The notes beneath the pieces were generated by a model. The model did no database searches and had not been told where the DNA came from. It was given only the letters and a program-made list of their open reading frames with translations. The translations under genes and the position numbers were made by a program. A stretch of DNA of 35,878 nucleotides from Candidatus Latescibacterota bacterium (GTDB lineage: Bacteria; Latescibacterota; UBA2968; UBA8231): positions 1 to 35,878 of the forward strand of contig RKRN01000150.1 of NCBI GenBank assembly GCA_007571365.1, written 5' to 3'. Below are positions 25,351 through 33,955 of this stretch, piece by piece; position 1 is the first letter of the stretch, and every line of letters begins with the position of its first letter.

Positions 25351-28300
25351 TTATTCCTTTATGTAGTGGATTATATCGTTCAATATGTTGGCGCATAGGT
25401 AACAATTAAAAGGTTGCACATTCATTGATCTCTCAAGATTTTCTTTATCAATTCCCGAGAGATGTGGCTTGTGTTGTCCATATTTTGTCAATTCCACGCC
25501 GTGTTGAGCGACATGTTTCAAGAAATGAGGATCGAGTTTCATGCTTTGAGCGGCTTCATCAAGCCGTTTTTCCTCCTCCTGTCTGGCGTATTGCTCTGAG
25601 GTTCGTGATGGCAAATACAGAAAGCACCGTTTAGCACTTTGCAAATGATCGATCCACTTGGATGTTTTAAAATTCTTGTAACCCGAATCCAATAATGCCT
25701 GCACTATACGTCCCATAAAAATGGGATTTATATTTCCTAGGCGGTGAAGTGATTCTCCAAAATTGTTCAAAAATCGACCTTGTATCATCTGATCAATAAT
25801 GGCCGATGCATCTTCAGGTTCAACACGAATATCAAAAAACAGTTCTCTGATGTTGGTAAACCATGTCTCAGATGTTTCATTAAAGCATAAACCCCATCGA
25901 GGCCCTTGATCTTGCTCCCAAGCAGACAGTACAGCAACTAAATTTGCTTCGATGAATCGAATGATTTGATCTTTCCATTCTGGCTTGAGGATAGGAAGAT
26001 GCAACCATCGCATTATCGCTGCCATATCTTGAGCAATTCCAGTATTCAGAAAACCCAAAATATCTATATGATCTTCCCACCAACTACCCATACATTCTCC
26101 ACGATACGCAATACCACAGGCAACCAAAACTAAATGACTATCGACTTCTATTTGCCATTGACGGCCCCCATATGCTCCAATTTCAAACTGAGACACAAGC
26201 CCATTCCGTGATACACCGAGCAAGAAATGATCATGCCCTGGTTCTACATCTCGGTGTAAAAATATCTCCACAAGAGTTTCATCCATCAGTACCCGGTCTA
26301 TAATTCCATGATCAATTACCCCCGCGGATAGAGTCAAAAGTTTGTCTTCTGGTAAGCAGTTATACGGTTTTTGTACTTTCAGAGGTGCTCCCAATCCCAT
26401 CAATCCGCCGAGTGTTCTCGGACGCTTCCACAATCTACGTAGAAACACATTTCCTTCCATTAAAGCGAGATCTTGAAGCTTCCCCCGCCAATGGTTTGGA
26501 ACGAAAATTTGTACACGATTGGATTCCAATTCTTTAACCGTTACACTTCGCCCAGTAAACGTCGGCTCCCAACGGGTATGTCGTTCAATGACTGATCCTT
26601 TAAAATCTAAGTCTACTGGCAATCGAAGACGTTTTTTATGACCATTGTAGTCCAAACGAAGCTCTATCTTGCTCCCTCGAAGGGTCGCAAGTGCGACCTC
26701 TGGTGTCAATTCAATATTTTCAATTCGTCCTTTTCCCAAATAGGTTGTGACCGCAATAGCTTTTTTACAGAAAATAGCGTGAGAAATTTTGACTTCGACA
26801 GGAATATTTTCGATCACCAGATCGAATTTGTCTCCAAACTCCAGTGTAGAGCTAGGTACTGCCTTGATCCGAATCTTATGCTCCCAACCAGCGAGATGAG
26901 ATGTAGTTTCGTCTGACGGATCAGATTTTAAAAGAGGAGACCAGAAATCTTCTCCTTTAAGGGTAATTTTTAAGCCAGGTGACCATCCTTTCTGCAATAG
27001 AATCAACCGCCATTTTCCTTCTCCAACAAGTCGCCATGGCTCAATGAGTGGTTCAATGTCAAAGTCTGCTGAGGTAATCAATCCATATTTTGTTCGAGTG
27101 TCCATCTGTCTTTCCCAAGCATTGGTCTTGCGACCCGAAGGTAAATGAAAGACACTAACCATCAAGTCATCTTCTTCATTCCAAAGCTGGATTTCCTGAG
27201 TATAACATGTTTTGCCTTCCAAATCACATAGACGAATGATCTGCTGTGGGCTGTCGAGAGGGAGACGAACTTTCTCTATACTCTCATATCTACCATTGGT
27301 ATCTCTGAGAAGCGAGTCTTTATAGTTTTCTCCCACAAAAAGGTCGTAACGATCATCATTTAGATCCATAAGATCAAGTTGTATAGAACATTCAAAAAAT
27401 GGCTTGTCGATACCATCCCATTGGAGTATGAGTTTATTAATTAAAACTACGTTTTGCTCGTCTTCTTCTGCATGCACATGGATCGATACCGATCTATGCT
27501 TTATGGAAAATTGATCCTCAAGTTTCTCGATTAACTTTGCAGCATCCAGTATATCTCGTATCTTTTCAGGTAACACCCAAGGATTAACATCGAGAATTTT
27601 AGAAGCTACATCCCGCGGTATGCGGTTGAATCGAAAATCTCTCAAAGCGTGGAACAAGTGATAGAAGCTCTCGCTTTTTAAGCTTGTACCTAATAATAAG
27701 TCGAATGAGCGTAACGATTTATTCCCCGTCAACATCAAAGGGAGGTGTTTAATATGGGACAAAGAAAAACCATATTGTAATGTCATGGTTATATAATAAT
27801 CTTGCGTACCTTCTTGTCCCAAAACATGCCGCAGATCAAACTCTCGACAGGTCGATTCTATCACATCTTTAAATCTTTGATTTATGCCTTGTCCTCCTTG
27901 AAAGACAACCTTCCTAGCGTCACCATTTAATCGTTTGCGGACAAATGGCCAAAGCGTACTTGATCTAGATTCTCGGCGACCAACCTCTGTAGCAAATACA
28001 AGTAATAAAAGACCAGCTCCTGAAGCAACAGAAGTAGTTTGTCCTACTACCCACTCAAGAGATTGTTCATAATCGTCTAATAATGTACGCAAATTAGATG
28101 CGTCAATATGATTTGCCCACGAGATCAGCCATTGATATTCTTCTTGATTGATACGTAATTCGCATAAAGAGCGAGGTTTTGGCAGACCTTCAACGGCTTT
28201 AATGATTCTCAGTATAGCTTCACGAGCGTCATCGGGATTTTTTGGGTCTAATGACACAAAAATATGTCTAAAATGACTTTGAGCATTATTTTTAATTTTC

Positions 28301-29796
28301 GCTAAAATCACGTCATAATCTAAATCGCTATCATACTTGAGCGATTTTGTACTTTCTTCGAGCAGAGGTTCGGACGAAGATTGTAAGATTTCCGCTTCGG
28401 CATATTCGGACAAGGCATAAATAGCTCGATCTATTTTTTTTATTTTTCTTGTACGTACTAAATTTTGAAGAACAGGGTTGACTCGATTTACCGACAATCC
28501 TCCGGGAAAATCCGGAAATAAATCTTGGGCCTTTGAGGCTATGATTCTAAAATGGGCAGGTCGTTTCAGAACTTTCAGCGTCCGAGTTATACAAGTTCTC
28601 AGGTTGAGAGAGGATTGGTGGCTCTCTTGTACACATTGAAATAGAATATCCCCTTCTTTTTCGCTGAGACTCCCAGTACATGTTCTTGTAGCGACGGCCA
28701 GATAATCTTCTTCATTTATGTCATATTCTTTTTCCCAATGTTCTAATCCGGGAGGCTTTCCCGAATCCTTCCCCCAGTTTACCCACAACCAGTCACTGTC
28801 ATAGACTTGGATTGGTTCAACCATTGCAATTGTTTTTAGAATTTGGCATAGACCTTGGCTTGTAATCCATCTTCCAAAATAATCTTCCATCTTTCTTGCA
28901 ATCCTGTCAGGATACACAAGACGCATCGAGGGCAAGTCGAGAAGGTTTCGCCCCAATACATAACCAAAAATCTTCCGAAATGAAGGGTGCCGTAACTGCT
29001 CAATCGGCTTTTTAATCTTCTGACGTGCTCTTTCCCTTGAAAACCCAAAAAACCGTCCTAATTCTTCAAGTTTATCTCCATCGAGTAACCTTCTCTCGAC
29101 CAAAGTTCTTTCATTATCACCGAATTGAGACAACCAGTAATTTTTATAGTCTAAATCTGGATGAACAGGTTTTAAAATCTGATATTGAACACATGCTTGA
29201 AAGCCATTCCAAGAAAGTACCACCTCAGCTTGCAATCCCCAATGTTGACAAAATGAAAGGAATGTATGCATATAGGAAATAGATATATTCCCATTACTTA
29301 ATTTTTCAACTATTCCCACTTGTTCTAAAATGGTCCATAGATCATCGATATCTAATTGATAAGGACCAGCTATTAACCGGCACATTCTCTCACCAAGTGT
29401 ATCAGGTATAGGCTTTTCTGAATCAGTGTGCGAACACCACCGCAGCAGATACCCACATGCAGATTCAATCAATGTTTTTCGTGGTATAAATCCCGTGGGT
29501 AAAGATTTGTCTTTAGGTTCAAGTGGTATATAAGCAGGGTGTTGCAGCAAAATACTTTCTAATTGTGCTAGCGAAAAAACGCATTCATCACTTAAAGGAT
29601 CGACCCAATCATATATCTGTTCTGATGTACGAGGAGGTGCAGTATTTTTTGCGACCCAGCTAAGCATTTTTTCAAAGTGTTTTAAGCTTTCCCCTGTTTT
29701 CGTAGTAATGGTCACATACTGAGATATATCTGACCAGAGACGATAGGCTACCCTGTTGTCTTTCGAAGATGAATATCTTGATTCGCATTTACTCAT
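25351..29796 (-). CDS. 1481-aa protein with sigma-70 region-4-like and HARE-HTH-like domains (possible DruH-like partner)
   Basis: 1481 aa from the ATG at 29796; an upstream in-frame ATG at 29859 falls inside the symporter gene. Residues about 227-279 look like sigma-70 region 4: LVERRLLDGDKLEELGRFFG, then SRERARQKIKKPIEQLRHPS, the segment that reads -35 elements and ends in the RxLRHP hallmark. Residues about 399-467 look like a HARE-HTH winged helix (TLKVLKRPAHFRIIASKAQ, then a basic wing and IYALSEY). Around 600-700 is a conserved-looking block (STLWPFVRKRLN, LRHVLGQEGTQDYY). The C-terminal half is beta-rich with no recognised domain and ends with CYLC. No nuclease or ATPase motif is seen. 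It is placed as the first gene of the pair, 3 bases before the helicase, and GGTGA 6 bases before the ATG overlaps the symporter stop. Confidence 0.75.
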   Translation of the reverse strand: MSKCESRYSSSKDNRVAYRLWSDISQYVTITTKTGESLKHFEKMLSWVAKNTAPPRTSEQIYDWVDPLSDECVFSLAQLESILLQHPAYIPLEPKDKSLPTGFIPRKTLIESACGYLLRWCSHTDSEKPIPDTLGERMCRLIAGPYQLDIDDLWTILEQVGIVEKLSNGNISISYMHTFLSFCQHWGLQAEVVLSWNGFQACVQYQILKPVHPDLDYKNYWLSQFGDNERTLVERRLLDGDKLEELGRFFGFSRERARQKIKKPIEQLRHPSFRKIFGYVLGRNLLDLPSMRLVYPDRIARKMEDYFGRWITSQGLCQILKTIAMVEPIQVYDSDWLWVNWGKDSGKPPGLEHWEKEYDINEEDYLAVATRTCTGSLSEKEGDILFQCVQESHQSSLNLRTCITRTLKVLKRPAHFRIIASKAQDLFPDFPGGLSVNRVNPVLQNLVRTRKIKKIDRAIYALSEYAEAEILQSSSEPLLEESTKSLKYDSDLDYDVILAKIKNNAQSHFRHIFVSLDPKNPDDAREAILRIIKAVEGLPKPRSLCELRINQEEYQWLISWANHIDASNLRTLLDDYEQSLEWVVGQTTSVASGAGLLLLVFATEVGRRESRSSTLWPFVRKRLNGDARKVVFQGGQGINQRFKDVIESTCREFDLRHVLGQEGTQDYYITMTLQYGFSLSHIKHLPLMLTGNKSLRSFDLLLGTSLKSESFYHLFHALRDFRFNRIPRDVASKILDVNPWVLPEKIRDILDAAKLIEKLEDQFSIKHRSVSIHVHAEEDEQNVVLINKLILQWDGIDKPFFECSIQLDLMDLNDDRYDLFVGENYKDSLLRDTNGRYESIEKVRLPLDSPQQIIRLCDLEGKTCYTQEIQLWNEEDDLMVSVFHLPSGRKTNAWERQMDTRTKYGLITSADFDIEPLIEPWRLVGEGKWRLILLQKGWSPGLKITLKGEDFWSPLLKSDPSDETTSHLAGWEHKIRIKAVPSSTLEFGDKFDLVIENIPVEVKISHAIFCKKAIAVTTYLGKGRIENIELTPEVALATLRGSKIELRLDYNGHKKRLRLPVDLDFKGSVIERHTRWEPTFTGRSVTVKELESNRVQIFVPNHWRGKLQDLALMEGNVFLRRLWKRPRTLGGLMGLGAPLKVQKPYNCLPEDKLLTLSAGVIDHGIIDRVLMDETLVEIFLHRDVEPGHDHFLLGVSRNGLVSQFEIGAYGGRQWQIEVDSHLVLVACGIAYRGECMGSWWEDHIDILGFLNTGIAQDMAAIMRWLHLPILKPEWKDQIIRFIEANLVAVLSAWEQDQGPRWGLCFNETSETWFTNIRELFFDIRVEPEDASAIIDQMIQGRFLNNFGESLHRLGNINPIFMGRIVQALLDSGYKNFKTSKWIDHLQSAKRCFLYLPSRTSEQYARQEEEKRLDEAAQSMKLDPHFLKHVAQHGVELTKYGQHKPHLSGIDKENLERSMNVQPFNCYLCANILNDIIHYIKE

Positions 29797-29801
29797 AGTT
29801 A

Positions 29802-31511
29802 TCACCACAACACCCCAAAAAGTAAGATGCTCACAACCGCCAAATAAACCCCCATCCACACCCCCGGCCGCAAATACCAGCGCGGGCCATCCGCACCGAC
29901 CGCGAAGGGATACTTAGGTCGGACCGGGGCTGCCGTCAGCGTCTTTTGCAACCAAGTGCCTTCCAGCGCCGCCAGCCGCCGGGCCATGAGCGGGCGCAGG
30001 GCCGCCGGATCTTCGTCGCGCACGTAAATCAGCCCGCGCAATGCTTCGTCGCGCACCGGCCCGCGCCGCCAGTCAATCAGCTTGGAGGCTATGAGCATAC
30101 TCAGTGCCGGCAGCACCAAGTTCCACAGGTAGGTCCACCACGTATTTTGGTACCACACCGGCAGCGGCCACTCGTTGAAATCGGCCAAGATCGCCGACAT
30201 CCCATAGCCAAGCCCGACCAGCAAACCGACGATCCCAGTCTCGCGGTGGACGCGCGTAAAGACCCCCATCAAAATGACCGTCATCAACGGCACGGCAATG
30301 GCCCCAGCCAGCCGCAAGTAGAACAGCAGCATCCCCTTCTCGCCCAAAAAGGGCACGTAGATGAAGCCCAGTGCCAGAATGATCGGCACCGAGATCCGTC
30401 CCACTTTAGTGTAGTGCGCGTCCGTGCCGTTTTTGACGATAAAGCGCGCGTACACGTCGCGCACAAACAGCGAGGAAATGCCAATGCCGACAGAGTCGAA
30501 AGTCGAATACCCAGCCGCCACCAGCCCGGCGACCACCAGCCCAACCAACCCAGCGGGCAAGTACGCTTCAATCATCAGCGGATAGGCCCGATCGACGATT
30601 TCCAGGCCGGGAAACTGCGCCCGCGCCATCGGCCCCAAGCTGACGTTAAAGAATAGACAGATCGCCGTGGCGATGCTGGCCACCAGCGCGGCCATTTTGA
30701 AGTCCCACTCCGAGCGTGCGCCGAGGAAGCGAATGGCCTCGTACTGATTGATGACCGCATACGTGGTCAACACCACCAAAAAGCCGAAGATCACTATGAA
30801 GGGAGGGACCCCGGACGGCGAATAGCCCCCCACGTGCAGCAGCGTATCCGCCAGCCCTTCTTCTACGGCCTCCAGCCGCGCCGCCACCCCATCCCAGCCG
30901 CCCAAACCCGAATAGACGAACCCCCATAGCACAAAAGAGGCTACGATCATCGTCGCGCTTTGCAACGCGTCGGTCAGTACCCCGGCTCGCAAGCCACCGC
31001 GCACGATGTAGAAAACCGAGCTGAGTGCCACGCCCACCACCACCAACCAGCAAGTCGTCTCCTCGATTCCGGCGATGACATTGAGCACCAGAAACATAGA
31101 AAAGAAGATGTTGCCCAACACGTTGGTCCGCGACTGGATATTGATCAAGACCGCCAGCAGGCGAGCCGCTGGCCCGAAGCGGAATTCCAGCCACTCGGCG
31201 TTGGTAAAGACCCCCGAGCGGTACATCGGCACAATGACGAAGAAGCTGAGCACAGTCCAGCCCACCGCAATGCCCAGCCACCACTGCGCCAACTGCGATA
31301 GCCCGAGGTTGTATGAGCCGCCGACAATGCCGACGTAATCGCCGCTATCAACGGCCGTGCCAAACGCCGACAGCCCGATCACCCACCAAGGCATGGACTT
31401 GGCCGCCAAGTACCAGTCGAAACTCTCGCCCTTGTTGCGGAAAGCGATCAGGCTGTAGGCGACGATGCCGCCGTTGAGCACGACCACGATCGCCCAGTCT
31501 AAAGCGGTCAT
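29802..31511 (-). CDS. Sodium:solute symporter (SSS family)
   Basis: 569 aa from the ATG at 31511. About 13-14 hydrophobic helices are visible, starting with DWAIVVVLNGGIVAYSLIAF. The SSS-type first helices contain FGTAVDSGDYVGIVGGSY, and a later helix has GLVAAGYSTFDSVGIGISSLFVRDVY, the Na2-site region with small and hydroxyl residues. An extra cytosolic segment precedes the last helix. It is expected to import a sugar, sugar acid or amino-sugar derivative with Na+. It starts 4 bases after the lactonase stop and is the last resident gene before the helicase island. Its C-terminus appears complete, so the island did not truncate it. Confidence 0.9.
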   Translation of the reverse strand: MTALDWAIVVVLNGGIVAYSLIAFRNKGESFDWYLAAKSMPWWVIGLSAFGTAVDSGDYVGIVGGSYNLGLSQLAQWWLGIAVGWTVLSFFVIVPMYRSGVFTNAEWLEFRFGPAARLLAVLINIQSRTNVLGNIFFSMFLVLNVIAGIEETTCWLVVVGVALSSVFYIVRGGLRAGVLTDALQSATMIVASFVLWGFVYSGLGGWDGVAARLEAVEEGLADTLLHVGGYSPSGVPPFIVIFGFLVVLTTYAVINQYEAIRFLGARSEWDFKMAALVASIATAICLFFNVSLGPMARAQFPGLEIVDRAYPLMIEAYLPAGLVGLVVAGLVAAGYSTFDSVGIGISSLFVRDVYARFIVKNGTDAHYTKVGRISVPIILALGFIYVPFLGEKGMLLFYLRLAGAIAVPLMTVILMGVFTRVHRETGIVGLLVGLGYGMSAILADFNEWPLPVWYQNTWWTYLWNLVLPALSMLIASKLIDWRRGPVRDEALRGLIYVRDEDPAALRPLMARRLAALEGTWLQKTLTAAPVRPKYPFAVGADGPRWYLRPGVWMGVYLAVVSILLFGVLW

Positions 31512-31515
31512 TGCA

Positions 31516-32550
31516 TCACGGGGCTGGCAGGTGGTATCCGTCCTTGCCGACTGTTATCTGGGCCAAAATGCCTGGATTTTCCGGCGGCGCCCCTCCGCCG
31601 TAGGTGACGTAGAGCGTCTTGCTCGCCGCGCCGCGCCCAAACGCCACATTGGTCGGGACCTCGGGCGTGGGGATATAGGCCCGTTCTTCGCCCTGCGGCG
31701 AATACACGACAATGCCCGGGCGCGTCACATCGCGCACCGCCACGTACAGGTTGCCCTCGACATCGGCGACTAGGCCGTCTGGCCCGTCTTCGGGAAAGTA
31801 ATCCACTAACACCTCGCGGAAGGTGGCCGTGCCATCGGGATGTAGATCGTATGCCAACAGTGCCATCCGACCCTTGTGTGCGGGTTCGCCTTCCACGCGA
31901 TATATGCCAGTATTGCCGTTGTCGTTGCTCACCACGTAGAGCGACTGCTGGTCCGGGGACACGCAGACGCCGTTGGGCTTACCGGCGTCGGTGATGATCC
32001 GTTCGATGGTGCCGTCCGGGTCAATGCGATAGACCGCCATCACTGGCTGGTCGAGCGGCTCGTGGCCGAGGTAGCGCGGGTCGCTAAAGTAAATGCGGCC
32101 CTTCTCGTCGATGGAAATGTCGTTGGGGGCGTTAAAGGGGCGGCCCTCGTATAGCCCGGCGATGATCTCGGCCTTGCCGGTGGTCAGATCAGTGCGCGTC
32201 ACGCGCTGCCCGCCAAAATCCGCGCCTTCCGCGGCGATCAGCCGACCCAGCGCGTCGAACTTGAGGCCATTGGACATGCCGCTGGGCGAGCGGTAAACTG
32301 CGGTTTGGCCGGTCTGAGGATCGTAGCGCCAGATGTGCCCGGCCTGCATCCCCGAAGGCTTGGAAAAGGTAATGTCGCTAAAGAAAACCGAGCCATCGAA
32401 AGCCACGGCCGGTCCTTCGGAAAAGAAGGCGTCGTCGAAGAGCACTTCGAGCTCGGCATCTGGAGGTATGATCGACGGATCGCCCGTCGGCTCTTGGGCG
32501 AAAGCAGTGCTGGCCAACAGGGCCAGCGCGATGGTGGCGAGACGTTGCAT
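31516..32550 (-). CDS. SMP-30/gluconolactonase-like exported beta-propeller
   Basis: 344 aa from the ATG at 32550 with signal peptide LALLASTAFA before QEP. The SMP-30/LRE family signatures are clear: FFSEGPAVAFDGSVFFSD (metal-binding Glu), GMSNGLKFDALGRLI, FNAPNDISIDEKGRIYFSD (metal-binding Asn), GKPNGVCVSPDQQSLYV and GPDGLVADVEGNLYVA (Asp). The family opens sugar lactones using a divalent metal. A periplasmic location means it could open lactones before uptake by the adjacent symporter, 4 bases downstream. A strong AAAGGAGGG ribosome site fixes the start. Confidence 0.9.
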   Translation of the reverse strand: MQRLATIALALLASTAFAQEPTGDPSIIPPDAELEVLFDDAFFSEGPAVAFDGSVFFSDITFSKPSGMQAGHIWRYDPQTGQTAVYRSPSGMSNGLKFDALGRLIAAEGADFGGQRVTRTDLTTGKAEIIAGLYEGRPFNAPNDISIDEKGRIYFSDPRYLGHEPLDQPVMAVYRIDPDGTIERIITDAGKPNGVCVSPDQQSLYVVSNDNGNTGIYRVEGEPAHKGRMALLAYDLHPDGTATFREVLVDYFPEDGPDGLVADVEGNLYVAVRDVTRPGIVVYSPQGEERAYIPTPEVPTNVAFGRGAASKTLYVTYGGGAPPENPGILAQITVGKDGYHLPAP

Positions 32551-32558
32551 TGTGGTAT

Positions 32559-32567
32559 CCCTCCTTT
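32559..32567 (-). promoter_or_regulatory. Strong Shine-Dalgarno for the lactonase gene
   Basis: Read on the minus strand this is AAAGGAGGG, 8 bases before the ATG at 32550. It is among the best ribosome sites in the window and suggests that the lactonase gene starts a well-translated unit after the repeat-bearing gap. Confidence 0.75.
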
Positions 32568-32605
32568 GGAGTTATGTAACTGATGTTAGGCAGTCGCTAG
32601 TTATC

Positions 32606-32750
32606 GTCGGCCCCTTGCTGGCCCCGGCGTCCTTCCTGCGAAAGAACGTCACCCCGTGCTCCGACACGGGGCGGGAATCCAGCCTACCCGCACCAGCTGC
32701 AAACCGGCGACTGTGGAGGCAGGACAAACGCGGCGGAACGTCCGTTAATT
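32606..32750 (-). repeat. Dispersed intergenic repeat, copy B
   Basis: Reverse-complement counterpart of 17325-17482, lying directly after the stop of the gene at 32752-33951. It contains a 7-bp perfect hairpin, CCCCGTG (32652-32658) / CACGGGG (32665-32671), and an adjacent GCGGG (32671-32675) / CCCGC (32687-32691). The GGATTCCCGC-type hairpin core resembles REP/MITE-like intergenic palindromes seen in many bacteria. The rest of this 201-base gap shows no gene. Confidence 0.75.
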
Positions 32751-32751
32751 T

Positions 32752-33951
32752 TCACGCACTCGGCGGCCACGGGTCCAAACAGGCCCCGGTCGGCCGCGGC
32801 CCAGTCGGTCGCCAGCGGAACGCATCGTACGACTGGTACTCCACGTCCAGCCAAGGCGTTGCCAGCCGCTTGTGGCCCTCGTAGCGAGACGTCAGTGCTG
32901 CTTCGAGGATGCCGCTGGTCAGCAGGGTGCGCTCGACCGGATACTGGGCCTCGCCGCTGAGGAACATCTCTTCGACGTTGAGCGATAGGTAGCTGAAATG
33001 CGCGTAGGCACCTTCCTGCCCGCCGTGCCCTTGAGTGTGGAACTCGCAGGCTTGCACCGCGCCGCCGACCCGCGCCGCATACGCCAAGTCGTGGACATAG
33101 CCGTTGAGCATCAACACGGCCCCGCGCAAGCCATCTTTGTATTCTACTAGAAAAAGTGCCGGATTTTGGCAGTGTTCTTCCATCGTCCCCGCGGGCTTAT
33201 CGGCAATAGTCGCGCAAGCGGCCTCGGCTAAATCCCGAGACCACAATCCCGCAGCGGCGGCCCGCCACACCGACTCCCCCTCCAGACAAGTCACCGCGGC
33301 CACGCCCGTCTCGCCGCCGCGCCGCCGCTCGACCATGCATTGGAGCACTTCTAGGGTATGGAACCCGTAGATGTCCAACCCGGAAAACCCAATCGCCACC
33401 GCTTCTTCCACCGAGGTCTCCAGCTCGTGCTCGAGCCAAGGCTGCCGCCAACACACCGGCAGCGAAGACCCGCCCATAAACGCCGCGCCCACCGCCTGCG
33501 CCCGCTGGTACATCCACAGCGCATCGGCCCAGCTATAGGACAAGTGCTTGTCGTTGAACACCGGCACCCCCCGCTTCGCCGTGGCCATCACCCCGCAGAT
33601 TTGCTCCATAAAGTAGCGGCGCGGATAGAGCTGCTGTTCCTTTTCGTTCCAAGCGTAATCCCCGTGCTCGCCAATGGACAATACGCCATCCACCGCTAGC
33701 TCCCGTCCCCCCAGACACAGCGCCGCCGAGATGCTGTTAAAAATCGGCACTCCGTGCGCTTGGGCCATCGCCCGTCCCATGTCGTTTTCGGGGAACTGGT
33801 CGATGTACATAGACGCGACCTCGACCCTCGGCGCACGCAAGCCCTCGTCTGTGGGAAACCCCTTGAGGAACTTGGAGACGATCACGTCGGCGTGCGACCT
33901 TGGGCGGTATTCGGTGATGATCGCCGCGATTTTCTTTTTATTCGTTGCCAT
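32752..33951 (-). CDS. Conserved protein of unknown function (oxidoreductase-like Rossmann N-terminus)
   Basis: 399 aa from the ATG at 33951 (MATNKKKIAAIITEYR); the longer frame to 33981 overlaps the upstream gene. The sequence KIAAIITEYRPRSHADVIVSK, GVLSIGEHGDYAWNEKEQQLYPRR and VPVFNDKHLSYSW belongs to a family I associate with planctomycete/verrucomicrobial-type genomes, often near sugar-metabolism genes. The start resembles a Gfo/Idh/MocA-type nucleotide-binding strand, but the classical GxGxxG loop is not evident, so activity is unknown. It starts 4 bases after the mannonate-dehydratase-like gene and is followed by the dispersed repeat. Confidence 0.65.
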   Translation of the reverse strand: MATNKKKIAAIITEYRPRSHADVIVSKFLKGFPTDEGLRAPRVEVASMYIDQFPENDMGRAMAQAHGVPIFNSISAALCLGGRELAVDGVLSIGEHGDYAWNEKEQQLYPRRYFMEQICGVMATAKRGVPVFNDKHLSYSWADALWMYQRAQAVGAAFMGGSSLPVCWRQPWLEHELETSVEEAVAIGFSGLDIYGFHTLEVLQCMVERRRGGETGVAAVTCLEGESVWRAAAAGLWSRDLAEAACATIADKPAGTMEEHCQNPALFLVEYKDGLRGAVLMLNGYVHDLAYAARVGGAVQACEFHTQGHGGQEGAYAHFSYLSLNVEEMFLSGEAQYPVERTLLTSGILEAALTSRYEGHKRLATPWLDVEYQSYDAFRWRPTGPRPTGACLDPWPPSA

Positions 33952-33955
33952 TTTG

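Larger units (their letters stand above)
19867..29801. other. AT-rich two-gene defence-type island
   Basis: Two very large minus-strand genes lie between GC-rich metabolic genes. Sampling by hand, 28801-28860 has 22 G/C of 60, whereas 30061-30120 in the adjacent symporter gene has 37 of 60. The right edge is sharp: the first island gene starts 5 bases after the symporter stop. No integrase, transposase or tRNA is present. This suggests acquisition by transfer into a metabolic locus. The gene pair resembles Druantia type III. Confidence 0.65.

Noticed and set aside
20005..29796. DISARM assignment for the helicase pair
   Set aside because: In DISARM the helicase (DrmA) and DUF1998 protein (DrmB) are separate and accompanied by a methyltransferase; here helicase and DUF1998 are one protein and no methyltransferase is present.
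19925..29800. CATAGTT near both edges of the helicase island as a possible target-site duplication
   Set aside because: Seven bases, not placed symmetrically at the edges, and one copy coincides with a start codon; chance is sufficient.
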